This document shows, one piece after another, positions 1-8,448 of a stretch of 20,028 bases of DNA. Positions within the stretch are counted from its first letter, which is position 1. Each line of letters starts with the position of its first letter. Below the pieces are notes generated by a model that ran no database searches, was not told where the DNA came from, and was given only the letters and a program-made list of their open reading frames with translations. The stretch is from positions 4,233,776 to 4,253,803 of the forward strand of contig BFEA01000012.1 of the NCBI GenBank assembly GCA_003427395.1, given 5' to 3'. The DNA is from Chara braunii (Eukaryota; Streptophyta; Charophyceae; Charales; Characeae). Position numbers and translations under genes: made by a program.

Positions 1-110
1 AAAAAGTGCGGGGTGCCGATGATCCCCGACTGCTAGGTGCCGACCAGCCGATCGGTCGGCGGGTCGGCAGCCGACCAGTCAAGGGCCGCCGACCGTCGGG
101 GTGTGCAACC
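1..110. repeat. GC-rich inverted-repeat cluster
   Basis: The 7-mer GCCGACC or its complement GGTCGGC occurs at 39-45, 54-60, 62-68, 70-76 and 88-94. The copies at 39-45 and 54-60 can pair as a hairpin, and those at 62-68 and 70-76 form a near-perfect palindrome with a one-base centre. The patch ends at about 110, where the composition changes to AT-rich. The following 111-288 begins TGTTGGAGGG, resembling the start of a copia-type LTR, but no matching end or target duplication is visible, so no element is called. It may be the cut edge of an element that starts before the window. Confidence 0.5.
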
Positions 111-288
111 CTGTTGGAGGGTATAAACTCACTATAAAGGTAGATATCGAGTGATGTTCGAACACAGTCTGAGCGGATGACGGAGTTGAAGGGCTGTATA
201 TAGCACTGTGATGTTGTTATGCGCTACCTTGATGATGTATCCGTGAGATACAATAGTCCAAGATTACATTATCATTTATGTATATTAT

Positions 289-1016
289 CTATTCTCTGTA
301 CCTGTGCGATGACACAATGGGAGGAGGGCACATCCACCATCCCCTGGAGAGGTCCGTCCAATCCACACTGGGAGGGGATGCTGCCTGACCATGAACAGGG
401 GAAGAAGAAGGTTCAGCCAGATCGCTCTCCGGAGGCAGTAGTGCTTGCGAGTGCTCATCGACATACTGTTCCTGATTGGACGAGTCAGGCAAGTGATGTT
501 CTACCGCTTGGTGATGGAAAGAGTTCATATTTCCCGCTGTGTGCACCCTACCGCCATTGTCCCGTAGGGTCCATGAGTTACCCGCAAAGGTAAGAACACT
601 GAAATGACCTGAACTATGTAAGATGTATAGCCGAATATTCAGATCCATGCCCGCCACGTGATTTTGTGGAGCAGGCTGGAGTTGTGGTCCCCTAACCATA
701 AATGCCATCGATAGGACTTCTACGTTCGTGCCAGGTGCAGTAATGTCGTCTTCTGGGCAGACGATCCAGCGGACAACATCTGAAAAATCAGAAACAGTAT
801 AAGACATACATTAATGGCATAGTAAGCACAGCGGCCTAACTGTAGCACTATGAGATCATCCGATTCTGCAGGTTGTGCAGCAGGGGGAGGTTCACCTAAT
901 TCTGCAGATCGCACAGACAAAATATAAGTTGAAGATCTGAGAAGAAATGAACAGGAATATACCTCCATCTTACTCTGCCTCCTTTCATGGTGTGCAAGTG
1001 GGCCGTTATGACACAC
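289..1016 (-). CDS. Candidate two-exon hypothetical gene, 3' end
   Basis: This is a tentative minus-strand model of unknown function. The downstream exon, 779 down to a stop at 289-291, reads about 160 codons without interruption. It opens after a strong acceptor (TGTTTCTGATTTTTCAG, just above 779). The upstream exon ends at 896 before a donor AG|GTGAAC. The 116-bp intron (780-895) joins the two in matching phase: one base before the intron and two after give an Asp codon. The junction residues read SVRSAEL then DVVRWIVCPEDD. The upstream limit of the first exon is not resolved and could use an acceptor near 1092. No domain is recognisable; the C-terminal half is Ser/Pro/His-rich and could be spurious. 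It may belong to a decayed mobile element, since repeat R1 begins only 200 bp upstream of it. Confidence 0.3.
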
Positions 1017-1223
1017 GGGGATGTGGGCAGCTCGCGCTCAACCGTATTCAGCGTGGCAAGCCTTGTACATGAGAGGCACAGTAAAAGGGGAGCTGCAAGA
1101 ACAAATGAAAGGGGTACCCCAAAGAAAGCAAACGTGAACACAATTAAGAAAGGGGTTTTAATGCCTCTATTATACTCCATGTTGCTCGCTATAGAGGTGA
1201 AACTGTTTCGTTGTTGGATTGTC

Positions 1224-1413
1224 TGTGTGTGCGTACTGTCAGAAAACCCCAAACTCTCTCGCGTTCCATACACAAACCATCCATAAAACAAAAAAAAAGT
1301 AAAGGTGGCCAATATAATAGACGATGCGAGGTTCCCCACATTGTGTGCTTGAGCAGGAAGTGCCCACACACCCGTCTGCTGCCTCAGCGGCACACTTGCA
1401 CAGATATAATATA
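1224..1413 (+). repeat. Dispersed repeat R, copy 1
   Basis: This diverged repeat reappears in the same orientation at 2605-2786. Shared blocks in the same order are GTGTGTGCGTAC, an ACTC-rich block ending TTCCATA-ACAAA, AACCATCCAT followed by an A-run, a TTGTGTG-TT-AGCA-AAGTG-CCACAC block, and GCACACTTG-ACA-ATATA. The two copies bracket element P. No reading frame is convincingly conserved. Whether R is a separate family or the flank of a larger element is open. Confidence 0.55.
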
Positions 1414-1438
1414 GTTTTTTCAATCTATACGAAAAAAT

Positions 1439-2540
1439 TGCAAGGATTATGAGCAGGAGCGATAGACAGAAAACTAAGTTGCAAAATCACGAAGTAGCTC
1501 AGATAGTCGTGTACTAAGAAGAGAGCACAATGCACCAAGATACCAAGCAAATAAGAGCAATACAAGGAACTCTTGGGTCAATGTCGCCACACTCTGGTCA
1601 ACACAGTTTCCACTGTCTACCCCTACTGTCTGGCGCTCGGAGCCCACCCTACTCAACTCAGCCTATCCAGCCTATCTACGTTCTCACAACCAGATCAAAT
1701 CGCAGTTGAAGCCTAATGTACGTTGACGTCATCGCCGATGCCGACCGCCAGCATACACCAGGTATGTGCTCTCTCCTCCCCTCATCTCACCTCAACTCCC
1801 CCTCTGCATGCGCCTCCTACCCGAAGACCACCATCGCCATCACTTGCATCCGCAAGCTCGGCCCGGCTATGGCCGACGTGCGCCCACTGCCACCGCAGTG
1901 CCCTCTTCACCACTCACCGCCCGCGCGCGCCCCAGCCTTCCTGCATAGCGCAGCTTCGCACGACAATGCAGCAGTGTGGCCGCAATGCCTGCACAGGCCA
2001 GAATCCCCTTCCACTGGGGCACACACTTTCCTTTATGGAAAGTGTGCCCGCTGCTGGCTGGCCTGGCCAGGCGTGTGGGGGGGCCCAGTAGCTTGCTTCT
2101 GCCCCCACGTGTCTGCGCCCAGGCCCAGTTTCCGATACTGGCCTGGGTCAAGTGCAGTTAGGCACGTTCAGGCAGCCAGCCATCCTCCAAGTGTTTGCAG
2201 CATTCTCATTGGCTCCCAGCTCATGTGTGACGACAATGCTGCTCTCTCATTGGCCCGCGGCCAGTCCATGATGTGTTGGCCTCACGCAGCGTGTGCCCAC
2301 CTGAGCCTTGGCCTCAACTGTACAGCGCAGCCCTAGATTCTGGAAAGAGCCTGGAGGCTCACGTTGCTCTGTAACCAACTGGCGTGCTGCAACTGTCTGA
2401 ATCCCCCCACTTATGGAAAAATGTTGAAAACAGGCCTCTCGTGGATATTCAGGCCCGCCTTCACTTACGGCGGGCACAGGCTTGCTAGGGGCCGCAGCCC
2501 AGAACACTTGTATGTCTGATAAGGGCTCCGCGAGAGCTCA
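1439..2540 (+). mobile_element. Element P, TG...CA-ended 1.1 kb repeat (family P/Q)
   Basis: This is homologous along its whole length to the reverse complement of 10237-11366 (element Q). Matched anchors include TGCAAGGATTATGAGCAGGA at the start, a shared block ending AAATAAGAGCAATACAA, CTGTCTGGCG, CATACACCAGGTA, GGCCTCTCGTG-ATATTCAGGCCC and a terminus ending CTCA. TG...CA ends and a length near 1.1 kb suit a solo LTR or a non-autonomous LTR-type element. The 206-codon open frame at 1716-2336 is not preserved in Q, so it is probably not a gene. On the minus strand two CCAAT boxes (around 2205 and 2250) could belong to an LTR promoter. No clear target duplication flanks this copy, unlike Q. 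Confidence 0.6.
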
Positions 2541-2604
2541 TTCCTCGCAAAATAAAGGAAAGTGGCCAGTGCCCACTAACCTATCTGTCGCCGAAGCGTA
2601 TAAT

Positions 2605-2786
2605 GTGTGTGCGTACGTATGTTTTTCAAAAAAAAAAAAACTCGCTCCCTCATTCCATAAACAAATCATCAGAAACCATCCATGACACGAAAAAAGGTAT
2701 AGATAGGCAAGGTTGGCCACGTTTGTGTGGTTAAGCACCAAGTGTCCACACGAAACAGCACACTTGGACAAATTATATATGCATAC
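2605..2786 (+). repeat. Dispersed repeat R, copy 2
   Basis: Second copy of the repeat at 1224-1413, direct orientation, starting 65 bp after the end of element P. It carries a longer internal A-run (about 2629-2640) than copy 1. It is diverged by substitutions and several indels. Confidence 0.5.
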
Positions 2787-2937
2787 AAGATAGGCCAGTG
2801 CGGCTTCGCCTGCATGACAAAGTTGGTCACAGACTCGTCCCTAACTATCACAACCACAGAAAAACTGATTCCTTTGTTCAAAGAATAATGCACTCACCAA
2901 CTAAACATTAAGCTACACTGTAACCTAGGTGAAACTT

Positions 2938-3446
2938 TTTTTTTGTCTTTTTTTCTCCTCTTCGACTTTGTCATCCCCCTCCTGGTATGTAAATTCCACC
3001 TTTGTTTCACAGGGGTATGCACCTTCTGATCCATCACCATTGATGTGAAGGACATGTCCCTGTCTCTTCAGAGTTGGACCAGCCTCTTCTTCTCTGAACT
3101 CGTCACTCCCCTATTGGCCTCCTCACTAACATACGCAACGTAACCTATATATCCAAGGCTTTCATTGACAAGGATGCAAAGGAGTGGACAAGCGAGTTCA
3201 CCTTTGTGGCCAACAGGTTTTTCACATTCTCAGGGAGTACCATCACATGTAACTCATCAGAAATATGTCCAGGTCATAACGTACTCCAGACACCTAGACC
3301 AGTTCCTCCACCTTCTTGGTCAGTTCCTCCACCTTGGTCAGGACTGACACGTTCTTGTACCAATTAGTCATCAATATGAGCTCAGCTTTGGCCTTAACTG
3401 CTCTATTCCTGTCATGAAATTGTTTGCTGACTAGTGTCAGGACTTC
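2938..3446 (-). pseudogene. Broken 5'-truncated retrocopy of an unknown protein-coding sequence
   Basis: Read on the minus strand, three frames join into one protein-like product with at least two frameshifts. It opens EVLTLVSKQFHDRNRAVKAK, passes through the heptad-like segment SVLTKVEELTKKVEELV, then SDELHVMVLPENVKNLLA, and after another shift KRQGHVLHINGDGSEG and FTYQEGDDKVEEEKKRQKK. It ends in two A-runs on the minus strand. The block is bounded by TAACCTaGGTGAAACTT (2921-2937) and TAACCTcGGTGAAACTT (3447-3463), direct repeats differing at one base of 17. An A-rich 3' end next to a long direct repeat is the signature of LINE-type retroposition, and the missing 5' end fits truncation. I do not recognise the parent protein; a short coiled coil and a charged C-terminus are all that can be said. 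Confidence 0.6.
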
Positions 3447-3557
3447 TAACCTCGGTGAAACTTAACGTACGTCCAAAATATATTCAGCACTTAGGTTACT
3501 GCCTGTCCAATTCCCGGACACTTGGGCCGTACGTCTCGGTCGGTCATCCGGGACCCT

Positions 3558-3581
3558 AGTTGTCCGGGATTCCGGACAACT
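3558..3581. repeat. Perfect 10-bp hairpin
   Basis: AGTTGTCCGG and CCGGACAACT are separated by a 4-base loop GATT. Related CCGGAC/GTCCGG words lie nearby (3513-3519, 3546-3552), so the neighbourhood is a small inverted-repeat cluster. No terminator or gene context is evident. Confidence 0.6.
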
Positions 3582-3726
3582 GGTTTATAGCCAATCTGGG
3601 GTCAACACATGTCTTTTAAAAATAGGAGCTGTTCGCAGTCAGCATGGGGACCCCCTAGAAAATGTTTCGGGTCAGTTTGAGGAGGGGGGGCAGGAAAGAA
3701 AGACAGGTTGGCCGGGGGAGTGGGCT

Positions 3727-3865
3727 GGTATGATGCCACTTTTCAACACCGCGTCCTGGCTGTAGTGGTTAAGATACTTGGCTTTCGAGGCCGAGGTCAC
3801 CGATTCGAATCCGTGCTTGCACACAGGAGGGCTTAGGCCTAGATGTGCGGATCCATGAACTGCTG
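3727..3865 (+). mobile_element. tRNA-derived SINE, copy 1
   Basis: This is a tRNA-like head with an A box TGGCTGTAGTGG (3757-3768) and a B box GATTCGAATCC (3802-3812), spaced as in a tRNA promoter. The stretch GTGGTTAAGATACTTGGCT resembles the D-arm and anticodon-stem part of tRNA-Glu. The acceptor stem cannot be formed, so it is not a functional tRNA. The non-tRNA body (GGAGGGCTTAGGCCTAGATG..., ending ATGAACTGCTG) is shared with the copy at 4056-4192. No poly(A) tail follows this copy. Confidence 0.75.
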
Positions 3866-4055
3866 TGGAAGCACCCATTAACCTAAGGGGAGCGGTTGTA
3901 CCCCGTGTGTGGTGAGCGGGCTAAGTACCAGTGGGGGGGGTCACGTGCAGATTGGAGAGAAGTGTGCGAGGTTTGTCGTGTCCGTGTGGTGTTGTGTGTG
4001 GCGTGTGCTGAGTTGGACACTACAGCCTTGCAGGGGTGGGGTCAATATCATGACC

Positions 4056-4192
4056 GGTATGGTTCCACTTTCGAACACTGTCCTGGCTGTAGTGGTTAAG
4101 ATACTTGGCTCTTGAAGCCGAAGTCGCCGGTTCGAATCCGTGCTTGCATGGAGGAGGGCTTAGACCTAGATGTGTGGATCCATGAACTGCTG
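4056..4192 (+). mobile_element. tRNA-derived SINE, copy 2
   Basis: Close relative of the copy at 3727-3865, same orientation, about 190 bp downstream. The A box is at 4084-4095, and the B box GGTTCGAATCC at 4129-4139 is a perfect consensus. The shared body ends at ATGAACTGCTG and is followed by a G-rich stretch, the GCA/GCT triplet tract and a 26-base poly(A). Those may be its tail or separate insertions. Confidence 0.78.
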
Positions 4193-4206
4193 GTGGGGGG
4201 AGCATG

Positions 4207-4537
4207 GTGGGGGGTCTGCTGCCGCAGATGCAGCAGCTCCAAGTGCTGCTGCAGCTGTGACAACTGCAAGTACAGCAGGTGCTGCTGCACTTGCTGGAGC
4301 TGCTGCTGCAGTTGCTGCATTAGCTGCACTAGGTGCAGCAGGTGCAGCATCTGCACCAGGTGCAGCGGTTCTAACTGCTGCAGAGGGGGGGGGGAAACAA
4401 AAAGCTGCTGCAGCTACTGCAACAGTTGCAGCTGATGCAGCTGTTGAACCTGCAGGTGATGCAGCAGGCGCATTGGCTGCACGAGGTGCAGGTGGCGGAG
4501 CAATTGCAGCAGCTGTAGCAGTTGTAACTGCTGCAGA
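4207..4537 (+). repeat. Degenerate GCA/GCT triplet tract, Ala-coding on both strands
   Basis: About 330 bp made largely of GCA and GCT triplets with scattered changes. The plus frame starting at 4170 and the minus frame starting at 4672 both read as long alanine-rich polypeptides. This follows because GCA/GCT tracts are close to self-complementary in register. The mixture of GCA and GCT is irregular, so it is not a simple (CTG)n expansion. A run of nine G near 4385-4393 interrupts it. Coding function is unlikely: the plus frame starts inside the SINE body and ends in poly(A). An origin as a SINE tail or decayed triplet array is more economical. Confidence 0.6.
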
Positions 4538-4542
4538 GAACA

Positions 4543-4543
<1 letters not shown>

Positions 4544-4569
<26 letters not shown>
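4544..4569 (+). repeat. Poly(A) tract, 26 A
   Basis: Uninterrupted A-run directly after the triplet tract, followed by a shorter A-run. It could be the 3' tail of the retroposed unit that begins with the SINE at 4056. Confidence 0.7.
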
Positions 4570-4573
<4 letters not shown>

Positions 4574-4587
4574 AAAAATCGCTGCAC

Positions 4588-4892
4588 ATGGCATTGTCAA
4601 AATTTTTGGACATGTTTTCTCTTTTTGACAAAAGAAACGATCGGTTCCCTTCACGCAGATCCATGATTCCACCTCATGTGGACGGCAGCTATGACATAGA
4701 CAGGATACCTGAAGAGGACACCTTCAGATCAGGACAGAGAGGGAGGCCGCAGCGACAATACAAAGCAGATTTGTGTACCAAGAACCCGAAGACAATTGCT
4801 GGTTCATTAAGAACGGACATAGAGAGACTGCCCCTAACATAGTTTCTTACTACGAGCGGGCGAGAAGGGAAATTAATGCAGTAGATAGCTAA
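4588..4892 (+). pseudogene. Frameshifted coding remnant, unknown product
   Basis: Two overlapping plus-strand frames look like parts of one protein. The first (from 4588) contains DKRNDRFPSRR, PPHVDGSYDIDRIPEED and RSGQRGRPQRQY. From about 4767 the better frame shifts and reads RFVYQEPEDNCWFIKNGH, then SYYERARREINAVDS and a stop at 4890-4892. Amino-acid composition and lack of repetitiveness support former coding. No family is recognised. It lies between the poly(A) tract and LTR-like copy A. Confidence 0.35.
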
Positions 4893-4937
4893 ATTTTGTA
4901 ACTCTCTCTGAGGACCTCGAAATTAGGCCGGTGGGAG

Positions 4938-5459
4938 TGAAACGGTTTCACGCTGCAAACGTCCCGAGTCTCGGCCCCAGAGTCCCAGTCCCACTAGGTC
5001 CCATAGGCCGAGTTCCAGGCTAGGGTCTGTAGGTCCGGAAGGCTAAATCAGCCTGGTACCGAATAGTTACGTCGTTAGAAGTCCAGTTTGGTACCCGACA
5101 AGAAAAGTCCAGTCCCAAGTCCAATTTTGCAGCAGCATCCCAGGAAAAAGTCCGGAACATATCGGACCGACAAAAAATCATGCAGCAGACAGGCCGCTGG
5201 CGACTGGTCCCGGTCTGAAGCAAGCCGAGCAAGTCCAAGTTCCTACATATAGCTGCTATCGTGCAGCCCTCCAGTCAGTTGTTCAAACGCTAATTGCGGA
5301 CGCGCTGATAGCTGCTTGTGCGACTACACAAGCGCCTGGAGGATGAAGAGCGCGCCTTGAGAGACTCCATTGCTAGGGTTGGAGTATCTAAGGTGCCGGT
5401 CATAGCCCCCAAGGTGGAAGGAAGTCCGAAGCAGGTGTATTCAGGGTCATGATAAAAGC

Positions 5460-5525
<66 letters not shown>

Positions 5526-5810
5526 CAGAGAGAGAGAGAGAGAGAGAGATACAAGCGGTGAGAGAAGAACGTAAGCACGAGTGAGAGAAGGAGAGAGAGT
5601 CCAACCTGTAGGGAAGGGAGTGTGTGGCGCAGCGATGTCCGCTGGTTACCAGAACTCTCAATTTGTATAATATGATAATTTGTTGAAGTTGCTCAATCCA
5701 TTCTGATTCAGTGTTTCCACTCTCCGGTGTGGTGTGGATCTTCGCGTGATTTTTCATGCTTGCATATCTGTTTGGGAGTGGAATTGAGAGCGGTTCGTTG
5801 CAATGGACAG
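4938..5810 (+). mobile_element. LTR-like dispersed repeat, copy A
   Basis: Diverged copy of the repeat at 14794-15893, same orientation. Shared landmarks, in order: a TGAAACG-TTTCA near-palindrome at the left edge, AGTCCCAGTCCCACTAGGTC-like tracts, GTCCAATTTTGCAGCAGCAT, ATGCAGCAGAC, a TATAGCTGCTA block, GCTTGTGCGAC, GAAGCAGGTGTATTCAGGGT, a purine (GA)n tract, and a TTGTATAATAT-ATAATT TATA-like element about 140 bp before the right edge. A TATA-like element near the 3' end suits an LTR with U3-R-U5 order. The right edge and any target duplication are not resolved. Minus-strand open frames inside it are antisense shadows. Confidence 0.55.
5461..5549. repeat. Compound (TA)n(GA)n microsatellite
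   Basis: Eleven TA units (5461-5482) are followed by about 20 GA units, a CATC interruption at 5523-5526 and a further GA run to 5549. It sits at the position equivalent to the (GA)n in copy B at 15569-15651, so the tract belongs to the repeat family rather than arising at random. Confidence 0.95.
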
Positions 5811-6552
5811 AGAAGGGCCATGAAGGAATTGTTTTCTTTGGTTCTCTTCCGAACTTCATTTCTGACAGGGTGACCCAAGGACTCCGAAAATCAGCCCCCT
5901 AAGCGATGAGCAGAGTTCTTGTCACGTTTTCCAGCAGCAACCAGTCATCTTGTGTTTTGTTGGTAACATCTAGGGAAACCTACCCAACAGAGGGCGTGGA
6001 GAGAAGGGGGGAGAGGACGGGAGTCTCCGGAGTAGCAAGAAACAGAAGGAGAGAGCACAACACACCCGATGGTGTGCAATCACTATGATTCTGTCATTGT
6101 AATCATCTTTGCCATCCCTGCTACTTTTCTAATCATAGCATCTTCACCATGCCAGGACCACCCACCCCACCATGGTAGACTTAAAACAGAACCGCCATGG
6201 AGAAAGGAAGACACGAAAAGGTTCTGGAAAAAAAAAAAAAAAAAAAAAGGAAGTATGACTAAGACAGGCTCTTCACAATGTGTATGATGTGACATTACAA
6301 TACACTTTGATATTATGGCAATCAAGCCCTCACTTCAATATGTCAAAAGACTCAAAACGCTACAGTGTACACCACCTTATTATTGCTGTCATGACTGAAC
6401 ATGCCAAACAAGGGCATTGTTGAAATTCAACCCAAACCTGTTAATGCAGCGACCACAAATCCGAGTAGAATAGTTTGGCGGGCTGCAATTTGTGCCTGCA
6501 ACCTGCTCTGCCCTTCAGAATGGAACGGCAATAAGGTGCTCAGCTTGAGCCC
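5811..6552. other. No gene recognised; one poly(A)
   Basis: No convincing reading frame, RNA gene or repeat is seen here. A 21-base A-run lies at 6228-6248 and may mark an old retroposon end, but no flanking direct repeat is evident. Confidence 0.5.
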
Positions 6553-6777
6553 TCACTTTGGAATAGCACTACAATACCATCGGATCGTCTTCCCCAGGAC
6601 AGGATAGTACCAGACAGAATAACCCAAATAGCAGGCAACCAAGTAGGAATCCCGACGCCAAATGGCCGAAAGGGAGACGATTAGGACGTACAGGATGACA
6701 AGGGCAAGGACAACGACAGGCCAAACCATAAAGAGAGTTTCAGTCCAATAGTGACCAGAACGAATGGCCTTGCCCAC
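6553..6777 (-). CDS. Membrane-like ORF, possible exon
   Basis: A 74-codon minus-strand frame with a strongly hydrophobic core (FMVWPVVVLALVILYVLIVS, roughly residues 17-36) followed by a Trp/Tyr-rich segment. It resembles one or two transmembrane helices. The only start is GTG, an in-frame stop lies just upstream, and no good acceptor is visible. It could be an exon of the minus-strand gene candidate above 7285, or chance. No family recognised. Confidence 0.2.
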   Translation of the reverse strand: MGKAIRSGHYWTETLFMVWPVVVLALVILYVLIVSLSAIWRRDSYLVACYLGYSVWYYPVLGKTIRWYCSAIPK

Positions 6778-6848
6778 TCCGACAGAAAGTCAATACAAAT
6801 GGCATGTCACTTGCAGGCAAACGCAAGTAAACAGGGTCTGCCACAGAT

Positions 6849-6891
6849 AACGTCCGTGAGGATACATCCTACGTCTGTGAGGATAGATCCT
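6849..6891. repeat. Short tandem duplication, ~22 bp x 2
   Basis: ACGTCCGTGAGGATACATCC is followed directly by ACGTCTGTGAGGATAGATCC, two units with two mismatches. Confidence 0.7.
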
Positions 6892-7284
6892 TGGCAACAA
6901 AGCCGACATCCTGCATACAAGTGTGGAAAGGTGGAGCAATCCTCTCGATACGTCAATAGAGACCCCATCCCATCACAGCCATCGTGGCAGAGTCAGTGGC
7001 GTTCACAGCCAACTATCACTGTACCTGTGTGCTAGTGAACTGCCAGATTAGAGGCTGCTGGCATGGTACCCTGCTACAGAGCAAAGGTGGGCATACGATC
7101 ACAATGCAAAAGGGTGTGCAGAGGGAACTCCGAGGCGATGTAATCGTGACTCATGACATGAACCCTATGACACCATCATTCCACAGTTCCCATTGGTCAG
7201 AGGCAGAAGTTAGAACCAATTGGCGGCCAGGCCAACTATGCACAATGCAGGCAAGGGCGCAAGGTCAATGATCGCACCACTCAC

Positions 7285-7990
7285 CTGGAAGAGCATGCCG
7301 CAACTCAACTTGGCGGTCCCTCATTGCAGCCTGCAGGACCCCAGTAGTAAAGCCTCCTTCCGCAGTATAAGTATTGCCTTCTGGTTGTTACCAGACGGGA
7401 TTGGCACCAAGTTGAAGTCCAATTGTCAGGAAATCAGGTAGCGTATACACTACTATACAGCTACAGTTATAAGCTTGCATACAGTAGTTAGTAGCAAAAA
7501 ACAGGCCACAGTGACTACGGAGACCACCTATGCAATTGACTCAGGGGTATCGCAGTTATGCCCCTCATTGCCACAATCATACTACCTATCTTAACCAGTC
7601 CTCAATCCGCAAATCACCTTAGCCATGAAATTCTTGTCCCGTTCCCGTACTTCAGTTGTGAATTTTTTACTGTTAAGTAGGAGGTGTACTTACTACAGGG
7701 AGCCAGAGTTGCAAACTCCTTGTACATGTCAAAGGAGCTGCATGCAAATAGGCATTACACTTTGCTCTGAGAGCCACAGAACTTCATCTACTCCACACAT
7801 AAGGGTGTCATAGATTGGTCTAAGTGACTGTCGGTCATGAACTTGCCTGTAGGAGGAGTGGTTGTGGGACTGTGTGAATGGCAGGTTGTGTAAACAGGCA
7901 CGGTCACGGAGGAGAAGTCGCCAGAGAGGACCATGCAATCTCGTATATCCAATAACAGAAAGTGAGCATAGGGGGCTGGATAAGAGGGGA
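7285..7990 (-). CDS. Candidate multi-exon hypothetical gene (partial)
   Basis: Tentative minus-strand model, unknown function. Exon 7694-7737 follows an acceptor TTTGCATGCAG and ends at a consensus donor GTAAGT. It codes for SFDMYKEFATLAPC with one base left over. Exon 7285-7380 follows a CAG and ends at a consensus donor CAG|GTGAGT. It reads KGNTYTAEGGF then TTGVLQAAMRDRQVELRHALP, and its phase matches the previous exon exactly. Upstream, a frame from about 7990 to 7847 could join through a GC-AG intron (AG|GCAAGT at 7841-7846), again in phase. After 7285 a terminal exon near 7080 (acceptor CTGTAGCAG) would add about ten residues, but this is weak. The 313-bp and 109-bp introns are reasonable sizes. 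No domain is recognised. The possibility of a duplicated gene fragment remains. Confidence 0.4.
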
Positions 7991-8130
7991 AGTCCTAATC
8001 ATGAAGAGGGAACAGGGGTTTGCAACAAAGATGAAGGGGAAAATGGTTGCAACTAAGATTAGAAATCTAAAAGGTGAGATGGTGGGATAGGGCCAGAGGC
8101 GGCAAGGAGGACAGCTTATAGAAGTCATGG

Positions 8131-8448
8131 ACTAAGAAGCGCCCAGCAACCGAAGTTTTATCGTTGTTCGGCTGTTGTCTGAATCCCTTTTCTGTGTCTT
8201 TCTGAGTTTTGTGCATGTCTGCAGCAATCCACGTACTTTGTTTGTCTTCTTCTAATGTTTCCTCTACTCATGTACTTGCGGATACCAACAGTGATGTGGC
8301 TGTGTCCTGATCTGAGTTTCAGACTGAGGCTTACCAAGAAAAACGCAAACTCGTAGGGACAGGACGGTTGGGTGTTTGCTCACTGTTTCTGCTATTTTTC
8401 TCCAAGGGCTGGTAATCGGTTTCGATCCCAGGATCTGCAGGACTAGTG
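8131..8448. other. No feature recognised
   Basis: No gene, RNA or repeat that I can support. One plus-strand frame (from 8376) runs into the T-tract at 8468 and might be an upstream part of the LINE remnant in another frame, but this is not demonstrable. Confidence 0.4.

Noticed and set aside
111-330. Copia-type LTR starting TGTTGGAGGG
   Set aside because: No complementary 3' end, primer-binding site or duplication could be found.
1716-2336. 206-codon open frame inside element P
   Set aside because: The matching region of element Q is broken by stops and shifts, and conservation between the two copies is not frame-specific overall.
3757-3830. Functional tRNA gene
   Set aside because: Boxes A and B are good but no acceptor stem pairs and the copies share a non-tRNA body, so they are SINEs.
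4170-4628. Alanine-rich protein on the plus strand, and its mirror on the minus strand
   Set aside because: The frame starts in SINE sequence and ends in poly(A); the opposite strand is equally open for a trivial reason.
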